From Eustoma russellianum (Eukaryota; Streptophyta; Magnoliopsida; Gentianales; Gentianaceae), in assembly GCA_036186865.1 (NCBI GenBank), contig AP025048.1, positions 29,318,970-29,382,969 of the forward strand: DNA of 64,000 bases. Reading direction: 5' to 3'. The notes beneath the pieces are model-generated. The model saw nothing but the letters and a program-made list of their open reading frames with translations, did not search any database and was not told where the DNA came from. A program made the position numbers and the translations under genes. Shown piece by piece: positions 45,742 through 56,232 of this stretch; positions within the stretch are counted from its first letter, which is position 1; every line of letters begins with the position of its first letter.

Positions 45742-45955
45742 AATGTAAGGTTCATGTGAATACCTTGTGAAGAACCTGGCTCTTGAACCTTACATTACAT
45801 GTTGGGTATCAGGTTGTACCTTGTGAAGAGCTTGGCTGTCGAACCCTTCCATGTATGATGAGTCGGGTTGTACCTTGTGAAGAGCTTGGCTGTCGAACTC
45901 ATTTAGTATGTGTCTTGCACACCTTGTGAAGAGATTGGGTTCTTGACCTACGAGT
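45742..45955. repeat. Four-unit repeat with inverted arms, LARD 3' LTR
   Basis: Counterpart of 28592-28806. The first unit again has AATGTAAGGTTCA and TGAACCTTACATT arms, with a one-base difference in the loop. The constant block ACCTTGTGAAGAGCTTGG is kept in units two and three. Confidence 0.76.
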
Positions 45956-47261
45956 CAATGTAAAGCTACCTACTCGGATGAGGTACGGATCATCGTTTAT
46001 GTACCTTTACAGAGATGCTTTTCGGACGTCGCTAGATATTGTTCTTACATTTCAATGGCCATCACGTATGCATGAAAAGTATGACCAAGGAAGTTTTGAC
46101 ACGTTATTGCATGATTTTTAAGAAAAGAAGCTATGCTGAAATTATGATCATGATGCATTACACATTTATGCATGTCAAGACTCCTTCAATGATGTAGTAG
46201 AATTAAGTTGTAATGAATAGAGTTAAGAAGGTAACTCTTAAGTTAAGGAAATCGTGAGACTAGAGTTTATGGATTTTAGCTAGATCTGGAGATGTTTGTT
46301 TTTCTTGTATGTGCAGTATTACTTGTCTGTCACAATATGTTGATGATGTATGAACTATGGTAGTGATGTTTAACGCTGAGTATATACGAAAAGACAAACA
46401 CTATGTTTCTTTGTCTACTTACTTCTGGTTTATATTTATACCAAGCTATTTTACTTGTTTAAAAATGGAGACGTGATTATCTAATTGATATATGTGGTTA
46501 TTATGTTTTGACACCCCGTCTCCCCATGTATGATCCACATGTCGTATCCAGTAAGACTACTTGCTGAGAGATTAAAAGTCGGTGGCTATCGCTCATACTT
46601 GCCTCATTTATCACTTTCCAGATAACAGGTGTCACTATACAGACTTGCTGAGGACATGCTAGACATACCGAGAGATTTATTTGAAGGTGTTGGGTCTCGA
46701 TCTAAGATGTATTTCAGCAGACTTCAGTATTCAGTAGATGATGACTTGTACAGATTATGAAGTAGTGCATTACATGTCGATTATGATTTGTTTATGTTAT
46801 GATGCTTCCGCTGATCGATTCATTATTCATGTCGACATGTACATGTATAGTATCGACGCCTTGTACTTTACGGAGTATAGTACGGCAGGTGCACCGGGTT
46901 GGAACGTGGTTTTGGGCGGGGCGCTACAAAGGTAGTACCCTTACCGAAAAACGCTAGCAAGTAACCCGCTTATAAGACATACGGGATCAACGCATGGCAA
47001 GACATGAGTAATATATAATTCAAGGGGTAATGGGGCACATGTCTTGTATACTTTCAAGAGCATAGATTTAATAACATAACAACCTAAGAACAATAATTCA
47101 TAAACATTCGACAGTTCACTAGCAATCAAGTCACGAATCAATCATACCGTAACGACTTACGTGATGCATGACAAAATATGCACTACACTACCCAGTCACA
47201 AATGCGTATGCAATTTCTTTTCAAAACAGTGCAATGCATGTCACAATGTCCGGTCACATAA

Positions 47262-47482
47262 CTTTATACCCTTTGGTGGGTCACGGCTTATATTTCCATC
47301 CCATGATGAACCACAGCTCAACTTTATACCCTGTAATGTGCCTCGGCTTATATTTCAATCCCATGTCACATTACAGCCCAAGTTTATACCCTGTAACGTG
47401 CCGCATCTTATATTTTCATCTCATGACACATTACAGTCCATTTCGCAAACTTTATACCCTGTGCCGAAGCACAGCTCTTTTC
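47262..47482. repeat. Tandem hairpin array, second LTR copy
   Basis: Counterpart of 11870-12077. The unit with CTGTAATGTG/CACATTACAG is perfectly kept. The next unit has CTGTAACGTG/CACATTACAG, one side changed, still a G-T pair. The first unit has a TGGT/ACCA core, and the last is CTGTGC-cgaa-GCACAG. Confidence 0.8.
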
Positions 47483-47931
47483 AAAACATTATGCAAATGC
47501 AAGTGCCATGATGCAAGAGTGCAAAACTCCTCATATCAATCACATTCTTCAAATCACATTCACATCTGAATCAGTCACACGAGACTCATCTCACTTACAC
47601 ACTCGAGCTTATTCTTTCCTGCAGGTCAACATCACCTAAACATTGATTCTAGAACCCAAAGGGCTAATGTAGGAACCCTCACATTCCTCCTTTTGAACTC
47701 TTTAGAGTCTGATACGTTCATTCCTAACCCTTTAGGTCATTCACGTTGAAGTCCGATTCGAATACCCTACGAAGTCTCCTCTGTTGATTCACCATCTTAA
47801 GTCATGTTTCCAAAACTTAGTCTAACCTCAATCATGTCCTAGGAAGTCCCTAAGGTCACTCCAAAGGATCCCCTAACTTCCCTCTTTCCTCCCTTATTTT
47901 CCCACAAAACTGCTTGACATCATACCCTCAC

Positions 47932-48225
47932 ATCGATCGATCGATGTGACTTCATACCCTCACATCGATCGATCGATGTCTATCAGAGAACATCGATCGA
48001 TCGATGTCTATCAGAGAACATCGATCTCTCACCCCTTTCTACATTGATCGATCGAAGTGACTTCTAACCCTCACATCGATTGATCGAAGTTCATGAGAGA
48101 ACATCGAACTCTCACCCCCTTATACGTCGATTGATCTACGTACTACTGAGACACATCGATCTCTCCTGCATCAGACATGGATCAATCGATGTACTTCGAA
48201 CTCTGACATCGATCGATCGATGTCA
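47932..48225. repeat. CGATCGAT palindrome array, second LTR copy
   Basis: About nine units, with perfect or near-perfect ACATCGATCGATCGATGT at about 47931, 47962, 47989 and 48207. One unit appears duplicated relative to the left LTR. Confidence 0.8.
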
Positions 48226-49087
48226 GCGTTTCTCCAGAATTTCCCCTACGAATTTATGCAGAAACTGCAGATCTCAACCAAACATTTTCCATTTTTCTTC
48301 CAATCATTCCAAGCCTAATCTTCCCTATCAATCCATTCTTAATCCACCCAAAAACATCACCTTTAACGTACCACACAAGGATTCAATCCTAAAACTCAAA
48401 TCTTTAACAAAACCAACCCAAAATCTCACCTTTTTCACCCTCTTAACCCTCCATCCGAGAATAGCACATAATAGGGTTCTTGGGATTGGGTTTTGCATGA
48501 TCTCATATATTTCAACAACAACAACAATGATTTCAACATATAATGGCCAAAACTCGATACCAAAACACATAAGGCACATATACATTCACATAAAGAAATT
48601 ACTGCATGATGATCCAATTTGATATCAAAAGTAGGCCTTTTTCTTTCGCAAAACGCAGGAACTTATAAGATGATTACTTGCCTGTGATTACTCGAATGAG
48701 AAGCGAAGGACGGAAGAAGGTTGGATTGATTCCTGAAGAGATTCTTCTCTTAGGGTTCCAAAGTGTCCAATCGCCTAAGTGAGAGGAGATGGAAAGAGCG
48801 CGGTTTCTTTTCTGATAATGGAGAGAAACTGACGTTCAGTCAGTTTTTATATGGAAAGGGTGAAATTTGGAGTTTCTAAATTATATCCTATTAACTTATT
48901 ATCTTAAAGGATTAAATTCTATTTATTCAATTCTAAATTAAATACTAATTAATTCTAAAATTTAATCCTTTCAATTAATTCTCATTAATTCTATTACTTA
49001 ATTCTTTATTCATTATTTTTATGGTCATCAATCCCATTTAATCTCTTTTATCCTTAAATTACTCTACGGAGGGTGCGGGGCATAACA

Positions 49088-49604
49088 TTTCACCCCCCTT
49101 ATCAAAAGTTTCGTCCTCGAAATTGATGTACTTTATTGGAAGAGGTGTGGATACAGTTTCATCATTTGCTCCTCAAGCTCCCACGTGGCTTCACGCTCCG
49201 TGTGGTTACTCCATTGAACTTTGACATATGGAATCACGCGCTTGTGTAGGACTTGATCTTTACTATCCACAATCTTCATTGGATGTTCTTCACATTAGAC
49301 ATCTTCTTTAACATCCAATGGTTGAGCTTCAAGGATATGGCTCGGGTCCGATACATATTTCCTTAGTTGAGACACATGAAATACATTGTGGACTTGTGAC
49401 AAACTCGGAGGCAAGGCTAACCGATATGCTCTTTCTCCAACCTTGCCAAGCACTTCATATGGACCAATATATCTAGGGCTTAACTTGCCCTTCATTCCGA
49501 ACCTCGCAACTTCCTTAGTAGGTGAGACTCGTAGATAAACCTTTTCGCCTTCCTCAATCTCCAAGGGTCGTCTTTTTGTATCGGCCCAACTCTTACTGCG
49601 ATCT
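49088..49604 (-). pseudogene. Truncated second chromovirus pol end
   Basis: The polypurine tract and the last ~500 bp of pol (integrase C-terminus with GPYEVL and HNVFHVSQL, and the chromodomain-like tail) match 13672-14160. Homology stops at 49604 inside the DRSKSWAD segment. On the coding strand it lies upstream of the second LTR, so that LTR was its 3' LTR. The rest of this copy is missing. Confidence 0.88.
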
Positions 49605-50149
49605 AACAATTTCTGTTTAATCTTATTGAAGTGTGCAATATGCATAAGCTGTACAGCTATTGTCATAAAATATCTTAAATGATCAACACATAATAGCTTG
49701 TGCATTTAAATTTTTTTTTTTTGCAAGTATGGTGAAAACCTTTTGACTTTTACTTTGCTACGTGAAAAGGTAGATTACGCCTGCATTTAATATATTTCAA
49801 GAGAATTTAAATTTGACCTTTTGTCGACAAAAAGATCGTAATGCATGCTCCTGAATATGCATATATAAGTTAAGTATATTAGTCTTTTTTGAGGTATGAT
49901 CTAGTAAAAAAAATAGAAAGAAGTATTTATTTAAAGGGTAGGTCATTACAACCACCACTTTTTACCTATCCGTTATTTTCCTTTACTAATTTTACGTATT
50001 GGTCAGATATGTCCCTGCAGCTAATTTCTTCGGGCTTTTCTCATTCAAGTTTTGTTCATTTTGGTGTCCGAAAGTTCTTTCCGCATCAGGAGAAAAAGAT
50101 GCGCCTTTGTGAATTTTTGAATCAATGCACATGCACAACAATTAACACA
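49605..50149. other. AT-rich stretch between chromovirus and old copia
   Basis: No element, gene or RNA recognised. An 89-codon plus-strand frame (49889-50158) has no recognisable domain and is probably chance. Confidence 0.45.
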
Positions 50150-50659
50150 AATGAATGAAGAAAAATTAAGAAAGACGGAGTTGAGAGCAACAGAGAGAAA
50201 AATGAGAGGAAGAAATCTGGTAACTGCTCATTGAACTTGGAAGAGGCTAGACGCAATGTTTACAAAAGGTTGGAAAATCTGCTCTTCCTCTACCTGCTCC
50301 ATACGTATATATGAAGGTGGAAGATAAATAACTACCACCATGAAATTACATAAATGTCCCTAACTAATTACATTCTTCTCATTTCAAGACAAGGACATAA
50401 ACGTAATTCTCCACATTCAAACAAGTACGCACGCACTTCTGCTACTATACCCGTTTACACCACAGCACCAACCAAGTAACCAATTGCAGCCATGGACACT
50501 CTCCTTCATTCCTCACTGCCTTGCAACTTCTGCCTTGCATTTCTTGCCAGCTAAGATTGCCAATCTGTGATTGTGATCAACTGAACCTCCATTGCAATCA
50601 GTTGCCTCCTACACCACTCTGTCCAACTGAATCATCATCACCATTACAATGCCTCATCA
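50150..50659 (-). repeat. Probable 3' LTR of the old copia element
   Basis: On the minus strand, a purine tract TTGAGGGGGGCGTCAAAA is followed by TGATGAGGCATT, a plausible LTR start at 50659. The far end is set by the dinucleotide CA in CTTCATTCA at about 50150. Without the partner LTR the borders are estimates. Confidence 0.5.
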
Positions 50660-50715
50660 TTTTGACGCCCCCCTCAAGCTAGGTTTGGTGTAAATGTTGT
50701 ATGTTCCAAGTGAAC

Positions 50716-52305
50716 CTAATAACTGCTGTAACCTTGTGGTATCAACGCCTTAGTTAACAAATCAGCCAGCTGCAGCTCAGTCCTAATTGGCATCAATTTG
50801 AGCACCCCTTCTTGAATTTTATCTCGCACTATATGGCAATCTATTTCTATATGCTTGGTTCTCTCATGGAAAACTGGATTTTCAGCAAGGTGTATGGCAC
50901 TTTTGCTATCACAAAATATCTCCACTGCCTTCTGCTTATTAAGCCTCAAGTCTCTGCAGAGATATAACAACCACTGGATCTCACATGTCACTGCTGCAAT
51001 CGCCCTGTATTCTGCCTCAGCAGAAGATCTTGATACGGTAGACTGTTTCTTAGCCTTCCAAGACACTAAAGCACCTCCAAGAAACACACAGTATCCAGTG
51101 ACAGACCTTCTAGTCTCATGACATCCTCCCCAGTCTGAGTCTACAAATCCCTTCAGTCTAAGATCACCTGAACTGGGGAACAACATCCCTTGTCCAATTG
51201 TCCCTTTTAGGTACCTAAGGACTCTGTGGGTGGCTTTCATATGGTTCTCTATGGGACAGTCTAAAAATTGACTCAATTGCTGAATAGGAAACGCTCTATC
51301 TGGCCTAGTAATAGTGAAGTAGATGAGTTTTCCAATGAGTCTTCTATATGCTGACATGTCTTCAACCAAGAGTGAATCATTGTGCGTGAGGCTGGAATGA
51401 GTTTCCATTGGACATATAGCAGGTTTACACTCCAAAAACCCAGCTTGTTCCAGCAACTCCAAGGTATATTTCCTTTGATTAATCAGTATCCCGTCCTTCG
51501 TCTTAGCCACTTCTATGCATAGAAAATACCTTAGTGGCCCTAAATTCTTGATCTAAAATTCCCAGTGTAGAGTAGCCTTAACATCCTATATGGCCCACTC
51601 ATTGTCACAAGTGAAAATGATGTCATCCACATACACCAAAAGAACCAATGTGGACGGTCCAACTCCCTTGGTAAACAACGTATAATCATGTTTTGATTGA
51701 GAAAATCCTTGAGCTTGTAGGAATTTAGTCAATTTAGCATTCTACTCCCTACTAGTTTACTTTAACCCGTATAATGACTTTTGAAGCTTACATACTAAGT
51801 CTAGTCTGGACAAAGTTGTCCCTAGGGGAGGAACCATGTAAATGTCTTCGCGCAAGTTACCATGTAAAACTGCGTTGTTGACATCAAGTTGATGAATTGG
51901 CCATTTCAGTCTAGCTGCCATAGCTAGAACAACCCTTACAGTTATAATCTTTGCCACCAGAGAAAACGTATCTTGATAGTCTACACCGTATTATTGCGTA
52001 TATCCCTTTGCAACTAAGCGTGCCTTGTACCTCTCCACAGATCCATCAGGTTTATATTTGATTTTGTAAACCCATTTACATCCAATAGCCTTCTTCCCAG
52101 GGGGTAAAGGAACAATATCCCAAGTACGATTAGCCTCCAAGGCTGCTAGTTCAGTGGCCATTACTTTCTGCCACTCTGGAGATTCTGATGCACCTACATA
52201 AGATTGAGATTCTACGTGTATACTAGTACTTAACACATAGGTTTTATCTTGTGGAGCAAGAGATGCAAGTGTGTATGCTTTGCACAAGGAATGGGGACTT
52301 GCGTG
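50716..52305 (-). pseudogene. Old copia pol, RT and RNase H part
   Basis: RT N-part in frame 51991-52287 with W-K-V/C-K-W-V-Y-K and YKARLVAKGYTQ. Further RT in 51757-51957 with QLDVNNA and LYGLK. A YVDD motif is at about 51621-51637. RNase H at 50716-51510 has SDWGGC, RRSVTGYCVFLG, SSAEAEYRA and the D-x-K-S-A segment, ending in a DLLTKAL motif. There are several stops and frame changes between the pieces. Confidence 0.88.
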
Positions 52306-55300
52306 TGTAGAGATAAGAGGGTTTGAGTGATTTCAAAATAAGCAATTTGAAAGCATATATATATGTATAAACGTATACATACATAAATATGTACATGTAT
52401 GCATGATAACTTGCCATTACTTGCCTTATTTAGCTTATATATCATGTTGCCGTACTAACGAGGCATGAAGCATTAAAGCTTACATCATATGGCGAACATT
52501 TGTTGTGTTTATACTATTTTCAGGTGCCACCATTAATGAACTCAACTAGTTCATTAAGTTAAGTACTTAGTTTAATAAACTAAGCAGTTCATTAAAGGAA
52601 GATTCATTTGGAAAAGGCACAAAGGCAACAAGGCTAAAGAAGGAAAGTCTTCTCCTCCTCTCCATCCATTAATGTACACGCCACATATACATATATTATA
52701 CATATTTTCAGATTTTCTAAAAGGCACATACACATGTATTCCAACGTACTACCGACACGTTATATATTTTACGTACGTACGTTAACGTCACACCACTATA
52801 TTTAACTCATATTTATGAGTATATTCAGGTCTTATATCATATGATATAAGATATGGTGATGACAAATCAAACACGACACGATAAAAGGTTCTAAACCGAA
52901 ATTTGTCGTATCGGGCGAATACCGAAACTTCGCCAACGTGTCACGTACTTGCCATAAATAAATGGCCAGCCCATATACATCAAAATATGATGTAAATTTC
53001 GTGCACATGACATAATAATCAGCCAAAAATACTTTCCATGTTGGCACATACAAATTACTCCACATTAAGGCCAAAATGTGAAGATTCCAAGTTTAATTTT
53101 TGTCACATGTTAATGGTACCACTTTAAACCAGCCAAGTGCTGAGATTTAAAGTATATATTATATATAACATAATATATATAACATGTGCAAAAGTTGGAA
53201 TTTAAACTAGAGAAAAATCGGGTAATCGATAAATATCGAAAATTCGGTTTTCTACGCACATAACATGGAACGTTTTTCTTGTACATCATGTGACACGTAT
53301 CTAGACACTTTTTACATATGATATACATCTTAAAGTGTTCTAGAAAATTAAATTAAGGGCTGATTGGAATATTACATGTGTGTATTATTAAATGTGCACT
53401 ATTTTACAAAGTTAACAAAAATAAATTTCAGCACATGTACATACATCTTCCAACACACATACAGCTGATTTGGAGCACATGTGGAGCCTTGTTCGCATAT
53501 TGATTGGTCAAGAATCAATCATACATTATTGGTGACATAAAGGAAGGAGCTACACAAGGTAACATTTCAAACAATGTCACATTTGTAACACATGCTGAAA
53601 ATTTCAGCATGTATGCATTAACATGGGCGATTTTCTCACCTTATTAGTGACTAATTTTTATTCCATAAAAGATGACAATATTGCATACTAAATGGTGATT
53701 GAATTATCATTTGATTTCTTGAATTAAATCAATGCAAAATAGGCAATATTTTGAACAAAAAGTGAATGTTACACATGCTGAAATTTCAGCATGTGCAAAG
53801 GAGCTAATGGCCGATTTTTAGCTATTCAATGTAACATATTTTGTGATCTTTTATTAGGAGATTGATTAGAAGAAGATATGGTAAGGTTTGGAATATTATT
53901 TAAATAAAATAAATGGTGATATTCTACATATCACATGCTGAAAATTTTTCAGCATGTGTACAAGGTGTATGGCCGAATTTGATGAGCTATTTGTGTCCAA
54001 GTTCATTTCTTAATTGGTAGCAAGACTTACCATATATTGTTGATTCATTTTTTATGATAAAAATTCAAAGAAAATGGTAATGATTTGAACTTTATCCCCA
54101 TGATGCACATGCTAAAAAATTCAGCATGGCAAGGTTGTTATGGCCGAATTTTTGGCATGTAAATGGAAGAATTTTTGGTCTTGCAATTTATGATATAATT
54201 CTTGATTTATGGAATTATTTTGTGATTGATTTTTGGCACATGTTAAAGTGTATATCTCAGATTTTCCATGTCATTTTGATGACAATGTTGAACCAATAAG
54301 GAGGTGCCAAGCGAAGACTAAATGATGATCCAATAAGAAGATGCCAAGTAAGCAAGGCCTTGTCAAAATGATGTCTTATACTCTCTCAAGGACTTAAAAG
54401 ATAATTTTCAAGAGGGGGAGTCAACTAAGGGGGGACGGCCTGCAGCATTAAAAAGGAAAAGAAGAGAGCAAACAAATACAACAACAAGCATTGCAATTCA
54501 AAGAGATCAAATAGCCAAGCTCTTCTTCTCCTACATCTTCTTTCTTTCTCTCTTCTTGTAAAGCCTATTGTTTTTCATATCTTTCAATCTTGAATAGGCT
54601 TGAGATAAACCACCATTCATATAGCTTTGTAAAAGATTGATCAAGGTGTGATCAATCTTCACTCTAGCAAGGTGGTGGTGTTCGTGCGAATTGTACTTAC
54701 AATACAAGGTTTGTAAAGGGTTGGAGTTAGGTGTAACTCTATCAACCCTGCGGTAAGGTGTACTGCGTGTTTGTGATTAGTGTGAATCAAGGAAGGTGTT
54801 CCTTGAAGACTGGAGTAGGTTGTTTATAATCGAACCAGTATAAAATTCTTGGTGCCATTTACTTTCTGCATTTACGTTTCAGTTACTGCACTGTTTATCC
54901 TTCTTGTTCGCATCCGTAAAACTAGTAAACGATTTTCAAAAATTACGAAAATTTCCAGAAACATACTTACACGTTCTAGGGTTAATTTGACATAAGTTTC
55001 AACCCTTTTGGACAAGTATAAGTCAACTAAACATCAAAACATCTGAGACTAGTGCAGTCTGATTTTCAGACTTGCAAAGGTTGAGACTTTGATTGTAGTT
55101 GGCCTACTTCCCAAAAGAATTTTCCAAAACTGTTTCAACCCATTTAAATATAGTATATAAAGAGTTAGTGGTCAAATTTTCAGAGCATTTGGACGTTCAC
55201 ACAAATAGGAATTAATTTTTCAAAACCATCTACCGTTTCTGGCAGATTTGCACAATCTGATTACCAGCGGTTTTTGAAGGGGTTAAAGGTTGAATTTTAA

Positions 55301-55373
55301 TTTGAAATTTTTAGGGGACCCTCATAACATCTGAGGCTAAGTTCTCTCAAAATTTCATAATTTTTGGAGACCT
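52306..55373 (+). repeat. Sirevirus-like 5' LTR, 3' end deleted
   Basis: Matches 59602-62675 with few substitutions. The last 157 bp present in the 3' LTR (62676-62832) are missing. Four palindromes of the CATGCTGAAA/TTTCAGCATG type occur at 53590-53612, 53772-53795, 53932-53958 and 54108-54128; most are followed by a short variable stretch and ATGGCCGA. Confidence 0.92.
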
Positions 55374-56177
55374 TCTCAAAATGAGGTAACATCTGATTCT
55401 GACTCAGACTCTGAACCTTCTTATGATGATCTTTTTAGTCAGTATCTAGAATTGCATAAATTCACTAAGACTCTCGCTAAAGAAAAGAAACGATTAATTG
55501 AAGACAAGAAATTGTTAGAATCTTCTAACGAGAACCTTGTCGTTCAATTAAGCGATTCAAAGAAAGAGTCTTCATGCATCATCACTACATTAAAAACCGA
55601 GATTTCATCATTAACCACTCAAAATAATGAAATGAAATCAGAGATTTCAAATTTGAAATCAAGGAATACCGATTTAGAGAAAATGATGAAACAATTTGAT
55701 ACAAGGTCCAACATGCTGCATCGCATCATATTATCACAAAAGCATGACAGTGACAAAACTGGACTGGGATACGTTGATACTAACGAAGTATCAACCAAAC
55801 CAACCAAGTTTGTTGTGTCTAAGAAAATAGACACCCCTAAGCCGCAAGTGGCGTTTAAGATGACACAAAAAGCGCCCCCTTCCTCACACCCCACTTCTTC
55901 ATATCATGTGAAATATAACGTTGTACCATATAGATATGAAAAGAGAAGAACAATGCATATACGAAATACATATCATCCACGCACTACGCACACACACACA
56001 AGGACATATCAAAAGCATCCTTCATTCAATGAGTATAGAGGAGTCCTTGGACAAAGGCCCAAAGTGCATGCACCACATGTCTATTATATTGCACCTTCAT
56101 CTACATTCTTGCCATTTGATAGACCGAGAAGGATCACCCAAGTATGGGTACCGAAAGGTACCTTTACCAAAAGGTGA
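55374..56177 (+). pseudogene. Sirevirus-like gag, C-terminal fragment
   Basis: Open from the deletion junction at 55374 to TGA 56175-56177, with no ATG of its own. The first part is a Ser/Asp-rich acidic stretch; then about residues 35-120 form a predicted coiled coil rich in Lys, Glu, Leu and Ser. A His/Thr/Arg-rich tail ends in a Q-V-W-V-P-K-G motif typical of Sirevirus gag. The capsid and knuckle domains upstream were lost in the deletion. The pol frame follows in a different register. Confidence 0.82.
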
Positions 56178-56232
56178 TTAACTAACTCGAAAGGACCCAA
56201 AATTAAAAGGGTACCTAAATCACCTTTTCACA

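Larger units (their letters stand above)
18914..46928 (+). mobile_element. LARD-like large non-autonomous LTR retrotransposon
   Basis: Two long direct repeats, 18914-29778 and 31066-46928, both start TGTTACAACCCGCG and end GGCGCTACA. They flank a 1.29-kb interior with a Met-tRNA primer site just after the left repeat and a polypurine tract just before the right one. The target duplication AAGGT is perfect. The interior encodes nothing, so the element is non-autonomous. Subtracting the nested LINEs leaves LTRs of roughly 4.8 and 3.6 kb. The terminal sequence and primer site resemble those of the chromovirus it landed in, so a chromovirus relative may have mobilised it (inference). Confidence 0.92.
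31066..46928 (+). repeat. LARD 3' LTR, carrying LINEs D and E
   Basis: Same ends as the 5' LTR. It lacks the MITE and LINEs F, B and C, and carries instead LINE D and LINE E. About 1 kb of the LTR (the counterpart of roughly 24650-25099 and 27681-28300) is missing and replaced at 45434-45458 by a short copy of the LTR end. From 45460 it again matches the 5' LTR from about 28315 to its end. Confidence 0.9.
46934..49087 (-). repeat. Chromovirus second LTR, second part
   Basis: Continues the LTR begun at 18556 after the LARD and aligns with 11535-13671. It ends GGGGCATAACA at 49087. Total length with the first part is about 2.5 kb. It has the same arrays as the left LTR, with one extra palindrome unit. 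Confidence 0.92.
11185..49605 (-). mobile_element. Ty3-gypsy chromovirus, recombined tandem, interrupted by a LARD
   Basis: In plus coordinates: LTR 11185-13671, internal gag-pol 13672-18555, second LTR 18556-18913 plus 46934-49087, then the start of another internal region 49088-49605. On the coding strand this reads truncated pol end, LTR, primer site, gag, protease, RT, RNase H, integrase, chromodomain-like tail, polypurine tract, LTR. The middle LTR thus serves two internal regions, as expected after unequal recombination between copies or after tandem insertion. The integrase C-terminus with a chromodomain-like segment and the 2.5-kb LTR suggest the Tekay/Del branch, which is an inference from memory. 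The gag-pol frame has several breaks, so it is inactive. Confidence 0.88.

Noticed and set aside
52832..53328. Minus-strand frames repeated at 60130-60626, suggesting a duplicated gene
   Set aside because: They are at equivalent places in the two LTRs of one element, are short and have no recognisable domain.
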